Notes: generated by a model from the sequence alone, not told the origin. A stretch of DNA of 64,000 nt from Podarcis raffonei (GCF_027172205.1 NC_070604.1:63195023-63259022), one strand, 5' to 3'. Shown: positions 12,359 through 24,800, numbered from the stretch's first letter. Numbers and translations are program-made.

Positions 12359-12719
12359 ATATTGGCGCTGTGGTCTAAACCACTGAGCCTCTAGGGCTTG
12401 CTAATCAGAAGGACGGCAGTTTGAATCCCCATGACAGGGTGAGCTTCCATTGCTCGGTCCCAGCTCCTGTCAACCTAGCAGTTCGAAAGCACCCCAAAAA
12501 GTGCAAGTAGATTAATAGGTACCACTCCGGCGGGAAGGTAAACGGCGTTTCCATGCATTGCTCTTGTTTCACCAGAAGTGGCTTAGTCATGCTGGCCACA
12601 TGAGCCGGAAAAACTGTCTGTGGACAAATGCTGGCTCGCTTGGCCTATAAAGCGAGATGAGTGCCGCAACCCCAGAGTTGTCTGCGACTGGACTTAACCG
12701 TCAGGGGTCCTTTACCTTT
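12359..12719 (+). mobile_element. Sauria-type SINE
   Basis: Nearly full length, lacking a few 5' bases. Imperfect duplications of about 19 bases (CTATATTGGAATATAATG / CTATTTTGGAATAAAG) flank it at 12337 and 12720. Confidence 0.92.
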
Positions 12720-12803
12720 CTATTTTGGAATAAAGAAACAGTTCTTGCAGATGCCTCTCTTGGCTATCCATTTCAGTTCCTGTTCACTGGCTGGGAGAAG
12801 GTA

Positions 12804-13132
12804 CAGTGGTGCCCCGCAAGACGAATGCCTCGCAAGACGGAAAACCCGCTAGACGAAAGGGTTTTCCATTTTGGAGGTGCTTCGCAAAACGAATTTCCTA
12901 TGGGCTTGCTTCGCAAGACGAAAATGTCTTGCGAGTTCCTGCAGGGTTTTTTCCCTCCCCCCCCTTTTTCCCAAGCCGCTAAGCCGCTTATCAGCTGATC
13001 CGCTAAGCCCGCTAAGCCGCTAATAGCGCTAATCTGCTAAGCCGCTAATGGGCTTGCTTCGCAAGACAAAAAAACCGCAAGACGAAGAGAGACTCGCGGA
13101 ACGGATTCTTTTCGTCTTGCGAGGCACCACTG
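12804..13132. mobile_element. Tc1/mariner-like MITE
   Basis: Ends CAGTGGTGCCCCGCAAGACG and CGTCTTGCGAGGCACCACTG with TA on both sides. Repeated GCAAGACGAA units lie near both termini, with a CCGCTAAG tandem array inside. Confidence 0.88.
12970..13050 (+). repeat. CCGCTAAG short tandem array
   Basis: About eight loose copies of CCGCTAAG, some changed or shortened, within the MITE. Confidence 0.8.
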
Positions 13133-13216
13133 TATTGCTACCAGACCCTAATGCATTCCAACTGACCTCACCACAGGGCTTTCACATGACACTACCACGC
13201 AAAACTGTCCTGCAAC

Positions 13217-13658
13217 CAGGACCAACCCACCCATGAGGCAAAGTGAGGCGACCGCCTCAGGTGGCACAATCCTCAGGGGCAGCAAATGTGGCCTCCAAGG
13301 AAAAGCATCACCCATTGATTCTGCTTCTGCCACAGTGGCAATGTCAGCTGTGGCATGTTCCTTGGCTGCCAGATCTGCCTCCTTCTAGGCGACCCCCCCA
13401 TGCCACCTCTACGGCAACCTCTTGGTGAATAGGAGGCACTGCTGGTTTCCTCCCATCCCTAGGGAGGAAACCCTCTGAGATCTGCTGGGCTCTGCACCTG
13501 CCTGGTATGATTTGGAGTTGGCTGCTTTCCCGCCAGTGACGACCTTTGATTCCCACTCCAACTGTTGGGTAAGGTTGATTTGACTCATCAGCCATTCCCA
13601 GTGTTGATCACCACACACTGTTCCTGATGCAGATCTTCACTCACGCCTTCTTCCATGA

Positions 13659-13690
<32 letters not shown>

Positions 13691-13739
13691 GCCATTTTGT
13701 GGATCACCTCAGGTTACAAAATGCCTCAGGCTGCCCCTG
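13217..13739. mobile_element. hAT-like non-autonomous element
   Basis: Left end CAGGACCAACCCACCC, right end GGCTGCCCCTG, with CCTCAGGTGGCA / CCTCAGGTTACA near both ends. Candidate 8-base duplications CCTGCAAC / CCTGCCCC (6 of 8). A GT/GC repeat lies at 13661-13692. Confidence 0.45.
13661..13692 (+). repeat. (TG)n(CG)n microsatellite
   Basis: Alternating TG then CG run, a pure purine-pyrimidine alternation. Confidence 0.9.
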
Positions 13740-14607
13740 CCTGCCCCTAAGCATGCACTAACAATCAATGCCGGGATTTATTTCCATAATAAATGAACCT
13801 GGGCCAAAATCCAAAGTACATATTCTGCCCCGAGCTGAAAATAAATCAAAACTGCTTTCCCAGTTTTTGAAGCGACGCAGCGAAGATCTGAGCTGTAACA
13901 AGAACATTTAACATAGTTTGTGCACATGACATCAGCTTTTTTCCTTGGTACTGGAACTGGCAGCATTTGCCATAGGGTAGCATCATTTGCCACTGCACTT
14001 ACTTTAATTAAAACAGAACCATGTATGTCCCTAATTATATTTATTGGATGAGTTGCCAATTTTGTCTTTGAAGGCAGCACATTATTAGAAAGGAAAGGAC
14101 TGAAATGACATATCAGGAACTTTCTCCCCTCCCCCACATAAGCTGCAGATTAGCATTTATTAGTGCTTGATTTGAACACTTGCAAAAAAGCTTGCAAGGT
14201 GTTTGCAAAATGCCAACCTCCCCCTCCAAACGCCCAGCAACTCACTTTGGGACAGCAGAAGCGTCTGCTGCTTCCCTGGTCATAGAAGAGCCCTGGGGGG
14301 GGGGGGAGTCTTCTCCTTGGCAAAAATGGCATGTATAGCATTTGACACACTCTGAGGATCCCAGATCTGGTCATTCCAGTTTCTTCCCTGAAAGGAAAAG
14401 ATAGCAGTGATGAATATGTCACCATTACATGACCCTTGGCGGCTACTCCCAACTCTACAATTCTATAGCTCTATAAACTTGCAATACCCATTCACTACAC
14501 ATAGTTTTCTGGTTTTTTTGGTTTATCTTCAAGCTCAAGTTAAGTGTATAAAGTATCTTTTTCACCTTAGCTGTTAGGAATCTTTGGAACCCTACAAAGA
14601 GGCCTCA

Positions 14608-14608
14608 C

Positions 14609-14648
<40 letters not shown>

Positions 14649-14668
14649 TCATTCATTCATTCATTCAT
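14608..14668 (+). repeat. (ATC)n(ATTC)n microsatellite at LINE 3' end
   Basis: About 13 ATC units then ATTC units, directly adjoining the 3' end of the L2-like element. Confidence 0.9.
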
Positions 14669-14997
14669 TTATAACCCACCCATCTGGTTGGGTTTCCCCA
14701 GCCACTCTGCACGGCTTCCAACACAATAGTAAAAATACCATAAAACATCAAACATTTAAAAACTTCCCTAAACAGGGCTGCCTTCAGATGTCTTCTAAAT
14801 GTCAGTTGTTTATTTCCTTGACATCTGATGGGAGGGCATTCCGCAGGGCGGGCCGCTACCGAGAAGGCCCTCTGCCTGGTTCCCTGTAACCTCACTTCCT
14901 GCAGTGAGGGAACCGCCAGAAGGCCCTCAGCGCTGGACCTCAATGTCTGGGCTGAATGATGGGGGGGGGGTGGAGACACTCCTTCAGGTATACACAT
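14669..14997 (-). mobile_element. L2-like LINE, 5'-truncated
   Basis: Minus-strand frame contains EVRLQGTRQRAFSVAARP and FRRHLKAALF, the C-terminal reverse-transcriptase tail of L2-clade LINEs. A 3' UTR with GGCTGGGGAAACCCAACCAG and a trinucleotide tail follow. Confidence 0.85.
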
Positions 14998-15361
14998 TCC
15001 TCACAAGAACATTTCTGGTGGACTCCCCCCCCCCCCCGTTCTTCTTTTCCTCTCTGTATTAATTTCTGCTGCTAAATAAGTACTTTCACCTCCACCAAGC
15101 CCCATTCTCACAGAAAAAGGAAACACATTAAACTCTTGCTCAAGCCCATCAGCTAGCCAAACCATCATTCTCTCTTCCCTTTCCCAATCAACCTGATGAG
15201 GTACCTTTTTTTTTTTGGGAAGACCTATTCCATGTTTTCTCTTTGCTCTTCCATGTGTGGCTGTCTCATTCTCAAACCTCAAAAACTGGGGTCCAAACTG
15301 CTCTGCTTGGGGTTGCAAATGATTTGTTACTGTGATCTATTGCTACTCTCTTTCATTTTCT

Positions 15362-15580
15362 TTTTTAAAATAAGATTTTATTTTAAAATGTTCATAACAC
15401 AATAAGATAAAAGAAACTAATCTAGATAAAAACAAAAACATAGAAAGAGAAAACAAAGGGAAACTAAATAAATAAAGAAACTAAAAAAGATAAAAGAGAA
15501 GCGGAAAAGTTGAAAAGTCTTCCAATTTTCCATCTGTCCATTACATAAAACAAATTCTTCCAAATATGTGGTCTATTGCA
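15362..15580 (-). mobile_element. L1 3' UTR fragment, probable
   Basis: The minus strand is a very A/T-rich UTR ending in AATAAAATCTTATTTTAAAA, like the 3' end of the L1 at 62510. There is no coding part, so the call is tentative. Confidence 0.5.
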
Positions 15581-15584
15581 ATTA

Positions 15585-15806
15585 CAGTGGTACCTCGAGT
15601 TACAAACGCCTCAGGTTACAAACTCTGCTAACCTGGAAGAGTTACCTCGAGTTGAGAACTTTGCCCCAGGATGAGAACGGAAATCATGTGCCAGTGGCAC
15701 AGCGGCAGCAAGAGGCCCTATTAGAGAAAGCACGCCTCTAGTTAAGAACAATTTCAGGTTAAGAACGAATCTCCGGAACGAATCAAGTTTGTAACTAGAG
15801 GTACTG
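15585..15806. mobile_element. Tc1/mariner-like MITE
   Basis: CAGTGGTACCTCGAGTTACA at the left, GTAACTAGAGGTACTG at the right, TA on both sides; repeated AGTTAAGAAC-type units inside. Confidence 0.85.
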
Positions 15807-15841
15807 TACTCTCCTTTCCATACCCACTACTTCCCCAAGTA

Positions 15842-16223
15842 GGGAGCGGGTGGCGCTGTAGTCTAAACCACTGAGCCTTTGGGGATGGCTGATCAGAAGG
15901 TTGGCAGTTTGAATCCCTGCGACGGGGTGAGCTCCCTTTGTTCTGTCCTAGCTTCTGCCAACCTAGCAATTGAAAAGCACATCAGTGCAAATAGATAGAT
16001 AGGTACCACTGCAGCGGGAAGGTAAAACGGCATTTCCGTGTGCTCTGGCTTCCATCACGGTGTTCTGTTGCACCAGAAGCGGTTTAGTCCTGGTGGCCAC
16101 ATGACCCGGAAAGCTGTCTGTTGACAAATGCCAGCTCCCTCAGCCTGAAGTGAGATGAACACTACACCCCATAATTGCCTTTGACTGGACTTAACCGTCC
16201 ATGGTCCTTTACCTTTACCTTAC
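15842..16223 (+). mobile_element. Sauria-type SINE, full length
   Basis: Same family as the copy at 10402, more diverged. Exact 15-base duplication CTACTTCCCCAAGTA at 15827-15841 and 16224-16238. Confidence 0.95.
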
Positions 16224-16239
16224 CTACTTCCCCAAGTAC

Positions 16240-17796
16240 CAATTCTTTTCTGTTTGTATTCGTAACTATTTCGGGTGCACTCCTGAACAGAGGACTCTTT
16301 TTCTTCTTTTGATGCCTCATATTTGCACAAAACCAGAAAACTGCAAAGCAAATTTACAATTGCCTGAGAGCAATGTCCAAATTTCTTGGATAGGAAATTT
16401 TACAGCTATCTGTGCCCACGCCCTGCCAGTACATAACTGGCATAATAAAATCAACAAATTAGAAGTTGGGGGTGGGGAGAAATAAAGGGAATGCATGGTG
16501 GTATGAATGGGAAAGATGGAAGTGGCTCTCAAATACAAATTCAAATATGTATGGATATGGCCTACTCCATTCTAATCCAAATGGAAGAAAGCAGATTATC
16601 AGCTAAATAATGCTCAAATGTGAACAAGCTCTTTCTCACACCTTTCCCCTCACCACTTTTACTGCATTCTAGTTTTCCTATGCGTCCCCATGCATGCTTT
16701 AAGAATTAAATCTTAAGGTTTTTAATATTTAGCCTGTTGTTAGTGTCCTGTATGCAGATTCTGTTGAATGTCTTTAGTAAGCTCATTCCATTCTTGATAT
16801 AATAAACATGCTTATTATCTCTGGTGTCTGTATTTTCCCCAAATAATACAGTGCCAGGATTGCATGTGAGAGCTGCAGGCTTGCATGCAAATTGCCTGCT
16901 TCCTAACATTAGCGAGGGTCATTCAGGAAGTCCTCCAGCCATATTCTCTCCAGGCAGTACTTCTGCAGTACAGAGGCATCTCACTTTACCAGCAAAGAAA
17001 CCACAATATGTGCTTGCTGAGGACATGTTATTCCATTTCTGTGGCTACCACTGTTTGTCTCTAAAGAGGTTGTCGTGTGCGTGGTGGTTTCCTGAGTGTC
17101 TCAGGCGCCTACTAGAAACTGCCTGTAGATGCCAATGATGAACAAGTGAATACAATCTCCTGTACAAAATACAATGACATCTTATTATACTTCTTGTTGC
17201 CAAATAGTTATTATACTTCTGTTCTAAATTTGCTGGATGGGCCCTTTCCCCCTTAATAAGCGAAGCACAGAAGTGTTCATATAGACCTGCAAAGCAAAAC
17301 ATAACTAGCAGCTTGTATGTCCCAACCAATGCCTCACCATTTCATGGCACACCTCTCCTCCTCTTATAAAGCAGCAAATGTGCCATCTCCCCATTAGCAA
17401 GAATCTGTAACCTGTGTAAGATGCTCTCGTCCACTACGTGAGAACTAGACATAGTGCAAATTATGTTGGGTTGGTGCCATCTGGAATGTTTGGTAAAGAA
17501 TAAAATGCACTTGGATCATTTTTTAAAGGTCTGGATAAAATTTTAGCTACAATGTTTTCATAGGTTCTGTGAACAAGGAGACTGGAGACTTGATGTACCA
17601 TTGTGTTAGAACTTTTGGAATAATGCAGCAAACCTTATGGGAGTAATCCAATGCATAGAAGTGCAGTCAAGTTGATTCAGTTCTAGCATCTTTGAGCCCT
17701 GTCTTCTGTATTTCTTATGAACTAAGCATTAAGTAACTGAGCTGACAGGGTTGTTGTTTTTTTACCCCAATACAGTACTTAATTGGTACTTAACTT
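16240..17796. other. intergenic, no gene seen
   Basis: Unique-looking, A+T-rich. The small open frames at 16201-16485 and 16824-17329 lack splice-site or homology support. Confidence 0.4.
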
Positions 17797-17809
17797 GTGT
17801 GTGTGTGTG

Positions 17810-17846
<37 letters not shown>
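17797..17846 (+). repeat. (TG)n(CG)n(CA)n repeat
   Basis: TG run, GCGCGC centre, then a long CA run: an alternating purine-pyrimidine tract with dyad symmetry that could adopt Z-DNA or a cruciform (inference). Confidence 0.92.
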
Positions 17847-17930
17847 CCCTATATGGACCTCCCAAAGCAGCTCACAAACATAATAAAAGAAAAAGGGCAG
17901 TTTAAAAAGAAACCACTAACTTACTAAGAA
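17847..17930 (-). mobile_element. L2-like LINE 3' end
   Basis: Minus strand GTTTGTGAGCTGCTTTGGG with a TATAGGGC end, adjoining the CA tract, which may be its grown tail. Confidence 0.4.
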
Positions 17931-18269
17931 TTGTATCATAATAATAGACAAAGCTCTGGGGATCTGGCAGCATAAAAATTATGTGACTTTTGAATCATGA
18001 GTGTATCAAGAAACACAGCTCAAAATTCTTGGCACATTATCTGGAGCTGATGAAGTACAGTATTTGAAAGAGATATCGTTTTCCCACGCTCCCATATCAA
18101 ATACTCCTTCCCTTTCCTGTGTTCCTTTAATAATGTTGGCATTTGCAGATGCTCATATGACTAATCAGAAAATTGTTATAATTAAATAGTATCAAAGCTA
18201 GCCATGGATGTAAACAACTTTCAAAACAACGTTTCCTTTTTGCCACAAATTTCTTGAATGTCTTGGTGC

Positions 18270-18440
18270 TTATTATTATTATCATCATCATTTATTAAAC
18301 TTCTATACAGATCTTCATCCAAAGATGTGGTTGACAATATAAAAACACAAAAATGCATACCATAATAATAAAAACAATACTCCCAACAGTTTAAAAGACC
18401 ACAGGTTAATTAGCGGAAGGCTTGCCTAATGGCAAGAGGC
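18270..18440 (-). mobile_element. LINE 3' end with ATT/ATC tail
   Basis: TTATTATTATTATCATCATC followed by a region that on the minus strand resembles an L2-like 3' UTR. Confidence 0.45.
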
Positions 18441-18499
18441 TCAGCAGGTGCAAGGCTAGCAGGAGGGAGGGGTAGCTGTAGATGGTGAGAGGACTGAAG

Positions 18500-20020
18500 T
18501 CTATCCGGCCCCTGTCTCTGCTTTATAAGACTGTGAAGCAGTAACTTTATTCAGTTTTTAGATTTACAGTATAAGCACCCTTTGTCCAGTAGGCATAGCC
18601 CCTTTGCCTCTGAAGGTTTTACCAACACACTCACCCTATCCTCCATTAAGGCCAGGAAGAAGCATTATCAGAATCCATGGGAACATGCCAGCCAGCCAGA
18701 AACACTCAAGGGGGGTGCAAAGCAGAGCTGGGTTGGCGGGGGAAAGTCCCAAGGCCCAGAGAGGCCTCTGGGGCTGCATTTGGCCCTAGGTATGAGGTTC
18801 CCCACTCCAGATCTCTAGAATTTAATACTGTATATTAACATATAATTTCACCTTCATGCCTCTAGATAGCTTTCCCTAAACCTTGGCACCACATACATAA
18901 TCATCACTTGATGAATACAGCACCAAAAGGTGACTAGTGGAAATGAGTCACTATAAGAACTGCTGTGTCACATCAGACACAAATACCTTTTCATGGATTA
19001 ACTTGAGCCATCAAATGACCAAGGAATCAAGTGGTGTACATGTATGTATGAGCTGGCTTTCTTATGTCCCACATTATTTTTCCTTCATAACCTTACAATT
19101 CACATTTGCGAAAGCTGAGTAGAGAAGTGTTTGAGTGCTTGGAGAAGTTTTAAGTAGCTTTGCCAGACGTGCCTCAGACACATCTGTTTGTTCATACAAG
19201 ATGCTCCTGTTCAGCTGTTTTCCAAGTCACTTCCTATCTTTAAAACACAAATAGGAAAAGGTAAAGCTATGGCATTAACACTAAATGCCAACAATATAAT
19301 TTCAAAAGCCAGCCGCATGTACAATATGCATTCATTCTTCCTACATGTGTGACGTTGCATTTGACTGTGTTCGCACAGCCAATTGCATGTAATTTACCAA
19401 CATGCTGTAACCAAACTCTCAAACTCAAGCTAGTGAATTCTTCTATTAGCTTGAATTGTCCATGTAATTGATTATTCAAAATTGTTCAAAATATTGGATG
19501 CAACTATGCTTTCCTATGGAGAGGTTCCGACTGCTGCCAATTCCTCAGGTTGGATGAAAGTGTCAGGCCTGATTACTTTAAGGTGATCAGAATGCTTTAG
19601 GCTAATAGAGGTGACTTCCTCCAGGATGTTGAAAGTGTCAACATTGATTTACTCATACTGTGTTGATGCAGAAATGGAAAAGTGATATATTTTACACGAT
19701 TAATTGCTTCAGAGCTATACTGCATGCAAAAGGCATGGGGCAAAAATGACAAAATACTATTTTCATTTGCTGAAGTTCTCTGCTTTTTCTGTCTATTAAC
19801 TGATCACAGCTAACCTCCCATTTCATATAAAGGCTTAATAGACTTCTGTTTCCAAAGACTGGAGGTGTATTTTCACATACTTGAGACATAACAGGGCCTA
19901 TGGGGTTTCCCCCTTTGTTTCCTATATGTGCTATTCCCAGCATACACTAGTCACAATGTGTGGTGTTGCACGAATGCAGTAGCCAAAAAGCAGAGGAGAC
20001 TGGGAGCCAAGCTACAAGAA
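18500..20020. other. 3' flank of IL20RA, no gene seen
   Basis: No exon-like frame. The candidate small frames at 18582-18818 and 19267-19943 have no recognised homology. Confidence 0.4.
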
Positions 20021-20024
20021 TCCT

Positions 20025-20265
20025 GTTAGATCAGACCAAAGGATCAGAGACAGTGGGGACCAAAGGATCAGAGACAGTGGGGCCAGCCAATGGGAAGCCC
20101 ACAAACAGGACAAGCCACCCTCTCCATTTGTTTCACTGAAACTAGTATTTAGAGGTTTTGATCCTGGAGATGGCATATAGCAGTCATGTCTGGTAGTCAC
20201 AGACAGATCCGTTACAATGTTGTATCTACCAGGGGCTGTTAGTTGCTCTCTGCCAAGCAATGCCT
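20025..20265. repeat. dispersed repeat with 24-base internal duplication
   Basis: GATCAGACCAAAGGATCAGA, GGCCAGCCAATGGGAAGCCC, ACTAGTATTTAGAGG: a repeat type common in reptiles (perhaps CR1/L3-related), related to 46755-46985. The unit ACCAAAGGATCAGAGACAGT is present twice in tandem. Confidence 0.45.
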
Positions 20266-20277
20266 GCCCCCAAGATT

Positions 20278-20283
20278 TTTATT
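20278..20283 (-). terminator. candidate poly(A) signal of IL20RA
   Basis: Minus-strand AATAAA about 475 bases past the IL20RA stop. It is the nearest canonical hexamer I noticed and lies just beyond a repeat-like stretch. Without transcript evidence this is only a candidate. Confidence 0.3.
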
Positions 20284-20756
20284 TGCTGATTTACATCTAA
20301 CTGACACTATCACTTGGTTCAACTCTAGCTACTACTCCACTACCGTAGGACAATGTCATATCTGAGGCAAACAGATCATCTCAAAGCTGAATGGTTTTCT
20401 GACAATCAATTTCTTTTCAAAGTCTAGCAAGTGTCTTCCATCTAAAGTTAGTACTGAAATTGACAAGCATGTACTCTATGCCCTTATCGTATATGTTTAA
20501 CTGGTGTTGGTTTTTTTTTAAAAAATATAGATATTGGTTTGAATTAATGCAATTTTCAACAAATACGTGCATTGGTGCAAGACTACTGAATGAATAAAAG
20601 CAGATTACTTTGTTGGAGTTCACCAATAATTAAAACCAATGGCCTTTGATAGTCATTGATGGTTTGATGGTCACCAGCTTCATACTGTAAGCAATTAATC
20701 TTAACTGTTAAAACAATTCTACTTAGTAGTAAATTAAATCACGACGGGAAAGAAAG

Positions 20757-21812
20757 TTAGGTTTGCATTTGTATATGCAGTCCCCATTGTTCTTTAAGGT
20801 GCAGGAGATACCTTTCTTCATCTCTCTCTAACAGCTCAGCAGAGCACCGTCTCTCATAAACTCTGGACAGAAGTCCCTCTTCCAGAGAATCTTCATACTT
20901 TTCATTCTCAAGTATTTCATCACTTATTAAATTAGACAAGGGTATATTAAGTATCCCAGTCTGGGGGTCCCAATCTATTATTATGCTCTGCTCATCTTCC
21001 ACTTTTGCTTTCTTTGCTGCCTCCTGGTCCTGGGTGGCCCATGTTTGATGCTTTGACGTTGCACTTCTCATCACTACGTTTGCAAAAGTTTGTGGTTTTT
21101 CAAGTGCAGCTCTTTTCTCATCGAAGGAGGACTCTTTTTGATTATGTGCCAAACAAGTATCTGCCACCACACTGCATTGAGGACAAAAAGTTTGGCCTGG
21201 TTTATTGGGAACCAAAGTTTGTGAAGGAGCTTGGAGGCTATTATGTCCAGAGCCCATCTTATTCAAAAGCGTCTCTCTTGGTTGCTCTCCTGAACGGATA
21301 CCTGGAGCTCCCACACCAAACTGGGGACAGTAGGCCTGTTCTGTTCCATCAGTTATTAAATCTGGAGGTACTTTTTGCAGTTTGTGAAGCAGTCCCTCTA
21401 GTGCGCAAATACCAGCTTTTAAGCTCAGCTTCTCTTGAACCAGAGTTGTATCTTCAGCCCTCAAGTCAAATTCATAGACCACAACTTCATCCTCGTGCTT
21501 CTCACCTGAAGCCCTTTGAGATACAAGCTTCATCATGGGTAGCTTGTTCTCATCTTGCTCATTTTCAAACATAACTTCCTCATTTAGGCAAGCGTCTTGA
21601 GAATCCTGTTGTGCTAGTTGCACTTCTGAAGCTTTTCCCTCAACACTGTTTCCATCACAACATCCATCTCTGCTGTGGGCACTGCCTAGTAAACGAGTGT
21701 CCTCCAGAGAGGTCTTCTGCTCTTCAGCGATATTAATAGTAATGAAGTTAATCACAGTTTTTTCGGAAGGCAACAAATTGCCTCTCTCACATTTGTCACT
21801 ATACTTCAAAAC
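20757..21812 (-). CDS. IL20RA: IL20RA coding exon 7 (cytoplasmic tail and stop)
   Basis: Acceptor CCTCCCCAG, then a 351-residue open frame. The membrane-proximal part reads LLPSEKTVINFITINI, the JAK-contact region in the human protein. The middle is poorly conserved but holds YEFDLR and a YCPQ motif (YXXQ, STAT3 type) at residue 448. The C-terminal block IDWDPQTGILNIP, EEGLLSRVYE and YLLHLKEQWGLHIQM is strongly conserved. The opposite-strand open frame at 21005-21574 is its shadow. Confidence 0.96.
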   Translation of the reverse strand, partial: VLKYSDKCERGNLLPSEKTVINFITINIAEEQKTSLEDTRLLGSAHSRDGCCDGNSVEGKASEVQLAQQDSQDACLNEEVMFENEQDENKLPMMKLVSQRASGEKHEDEVVVYEFDLRAEDTTLVQEKLSLKAGICALEGLLHKLQKVPPDLITDGTEQAYCPQFGVGAPGIRSGEQPRETLLNKMGSGHNSLQAPSQTLVPNKPGQTFCPQCSVVADTCLAHNQKESSFDEKRAALEKPQTFANVVMRSATSKHQTWATQDQEAAKKAKVEDEQSIIIDWDPQTGILNIPLSNLISDEILENEKYEDSLEEGLLSRVYERRCSAELLERDEERYLLHLKEQWGLHIQMQT

Positions 21813-24800
21813 CTGGGGAGGGGAAAAAAAGCAAGCTATAATTTAAAAAAGAAAACTGAGAGATCCGTTAATTGCAGTCTCTACTTTTAAGTTAAAGCCC
21901 CAACCCAGCTAAAGTTAATTACTTACTAAGGCTGTATACACACCACTGTGTTAATGTGCATGTGGGTTGTAGAGATCTCATTATCCCATGGGCAGTCTTC
22001 TACATTTGTCTATACATTAGCATTCCAAGTTGAACTCGTCTCAATGCTTCCCATCCAGACAAGCTCAGAATCAATTAATTCTGGCCTAGTTCAGCCCCAC
22101 TGCCTCTCCGCACTTGGAATACTCTATTTCTGGGCCTGATGCTGGCAACTGTTTGGTGGGTGGCAAGGGGAGAGCAGTGGTGAATGGCTCTGCCAGGAGA
22201 GCTGCGTGGAAGTGCGCTTCCAGCTAATATGATGTCCTCCCTTCAGCATGGCATAAGGGTGTGTGCATTGGATTGCTCTCAAAGTCTCACTGCTTTTACT
22301 TGAATTTAGTCCTGAATAATGTTAGCTGGATTAGGTCTATGTATAAAATTTATGTGCTTTCACATCGCAACTATTATGCAGGTTGGGGAGTATTGCATAC
22401 ACTGCCTTTCCTTTCCTTTCCTTTCGACCAATTTCTGGAACAAGTCAAGACTATATCAGTGCTTTCTTTCTAAAAAAAATGTTTAGGGGTACTCTCATTT
22501 TCCTACTCATATTGAAATACTGCCCCTCAATGAGGCCAAATTTAGATTCACAAAATGTTTAGGGGTATGCGTACCCCTGTGTCCCCCCCCAAAAAAAGAA
22601 CTGATCTATATTATTATTATTTTGCTGCACAAACAATAGCTAGGAATCCTAGGAAGCTGCCTTTTGCTGAGACAGACCACTGGTGCCATCAGCTCAGTAT
22701 TGTTTATACTGACAAGTAGTTGCTCTCCAGGTTTTCAGAGAGGTAGCCTTTCCCATCGCTACCTGGAGATAACAGGGATCAAATTTGGGATCCTTTGCCA
22801 CCAAGTTGCAGCCCTTCCCCACAGGACCATCCTTCTAATATAATGTACAAATAGTGGCAGTAGTTTTCCAATTATGTTCAACAAGGAAAATTAATTAGGA
22901 ATAATTAATTAGGAATAATTAATAGGAAAACAATTGTCAGGGCCCATTACTTTTATCCTCTTTTGTAGACAAAAAGCAAGGAATTACATTTGTAGATTTT
23001 TAATTGAATGGACTGGTTCCTATGCTTGGCTGCAAGTTGGAAAAATGTTTAAGTAAAGAAGATTGTAGTGCATTTTAAATGGCAGACACTAAAGCCAGGT
23101 AGTTTGCTGGATAAATGTGTTGCAAATTCCAAGGGCTGGAATAGCTGGGGACAATGTAGATCTAGTTCAGTGCTTCTACATTGCTTAATTTCTTATTTTT
23201 CTCAGCAATTAATTCATCCATTCATAATTTGTGGTCATTGATTTCTTTTTTAATGCATCTTTATGTGCAAATATAGCCTTGCTGCTGGCTTCTCAGTACT
23301 TTTTGCCCGAGAATATTTTAGTCCTTGCTTAAGGCAAAGATTCTTCCGAATAATTTTCTGTTTGATGCTTATCAGCAAGTTTGTGGAAGACTACTAAACA
23401 TTGGCCTATTAGGTGAAATAAGAAAATGCAGCACACACACACATTGGGTGGGTGGGTGAATAATAATATAATAGAATTGTAGAGTTGGAAGGTACACCAA
23501 GGGTCATCTAGTCCTACCCGCTATGATGCAGGAATCTTTTGCCCAATGTGGGGCTCAAACCCACGACCCTGAGATCAAGAGTGTCATGGGGGAAGGGCCA
23601 CAGCTCAGTAGCGTAGCACTTACCTTGCTTATACAAAGTACTAGTTTAGGCTCTGACATCTCCACTTAAAAAGGCTCTCAGCAGCCCTATGTCTGAGAGC
23701 CACAACCAATCGGGGGTAGCCAGCCTTTTCTTTTATGTCTTGGAAAAGAACCCAGACTAATTAATATGGCTTCATACTAAATATGATGTAGCAATAACAC
23801 GGGGAATGTCTTGGGCTTTGGGAAAAAGCAGTTGCAGCCCCCGCCCTCAATATGGACTGGGGGTAAGATGATGGGGGGAGGTGGGTTCCAACTCTTTGCC
23901 CCAGTTTCTTGACCCCAATCCAAGTAACCGAGCCCCAGGCGAAAATGTTCCTCTTCAACCAGGCCTTTGGTTGATTAATATTAATTAATAAATATTTTCA
24001 CACGGGGAGTTTTAAAGTGTATGGACTGGGCCTTAACCATGTGATACATTACATACTACAGGGATAATAAAGAACCCTTACCAAGTTTGTAGGGTACTTT
24101 TGCTTTGTGATATGAATGTACCTATATACACAACAGCATGACACCAAAATAATAAGGACTGTTAGAAGGACAGGCAAAATATATCCGAGTAAGATTGTCG
24201 CAGCCTCCTTGAAAGCCGAATCTGTGGAGAAATATGTGCATTAGATGCTGTTCATTTTTCCAAATATCCAGCAGTCATCAGGATTTATTACTGGTAATTG
24301 GATATGGAAGTCTAAATAGGCTCCATTAAAAAAGAAGACAATAATAAAAACGACATCAATTATTAATACAAAACATTAAAAAATACATGCCACAGCTCAA
24401 CAGTATTTTACAAGTGGTTGAGATTTCAACAATTTTAGTATTATAAATTATTGTAAAATTTTTGAACAACAGTGAAAATTATGAAAGACAGCCAGAAAGG
24501 AAGAAATGTTGCCTGTAGCTTCAATAAAAGCACTTTGACACCATTCTTTCTCTCAGTTTGTTCACTTATAATACAGCATTTGGGAAATATTATCCCTTTC
24601 AAATGTCGTATGTATGCGGTAAAATACATGTACTCTGTAACTTTTTACTCGTAGAGCAGCTGGGCTGGGTTCTTTTAAACTCTATATTTAGGCTGTTCTT
24701 CCCTAGCAAGTTATTGAGGTCCTTGCCAGCAGATTCTTCTTTGCCTAATTTCCCCCAATTATTAGGGATACACAGATTGCTAACAGGGACTAAAAAGGGC

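Noticed and set aside
21005-21574. 189-codon plus-strand frame
   Set aside because: Exact shadow of IL20RA exon 7 on the other strand.
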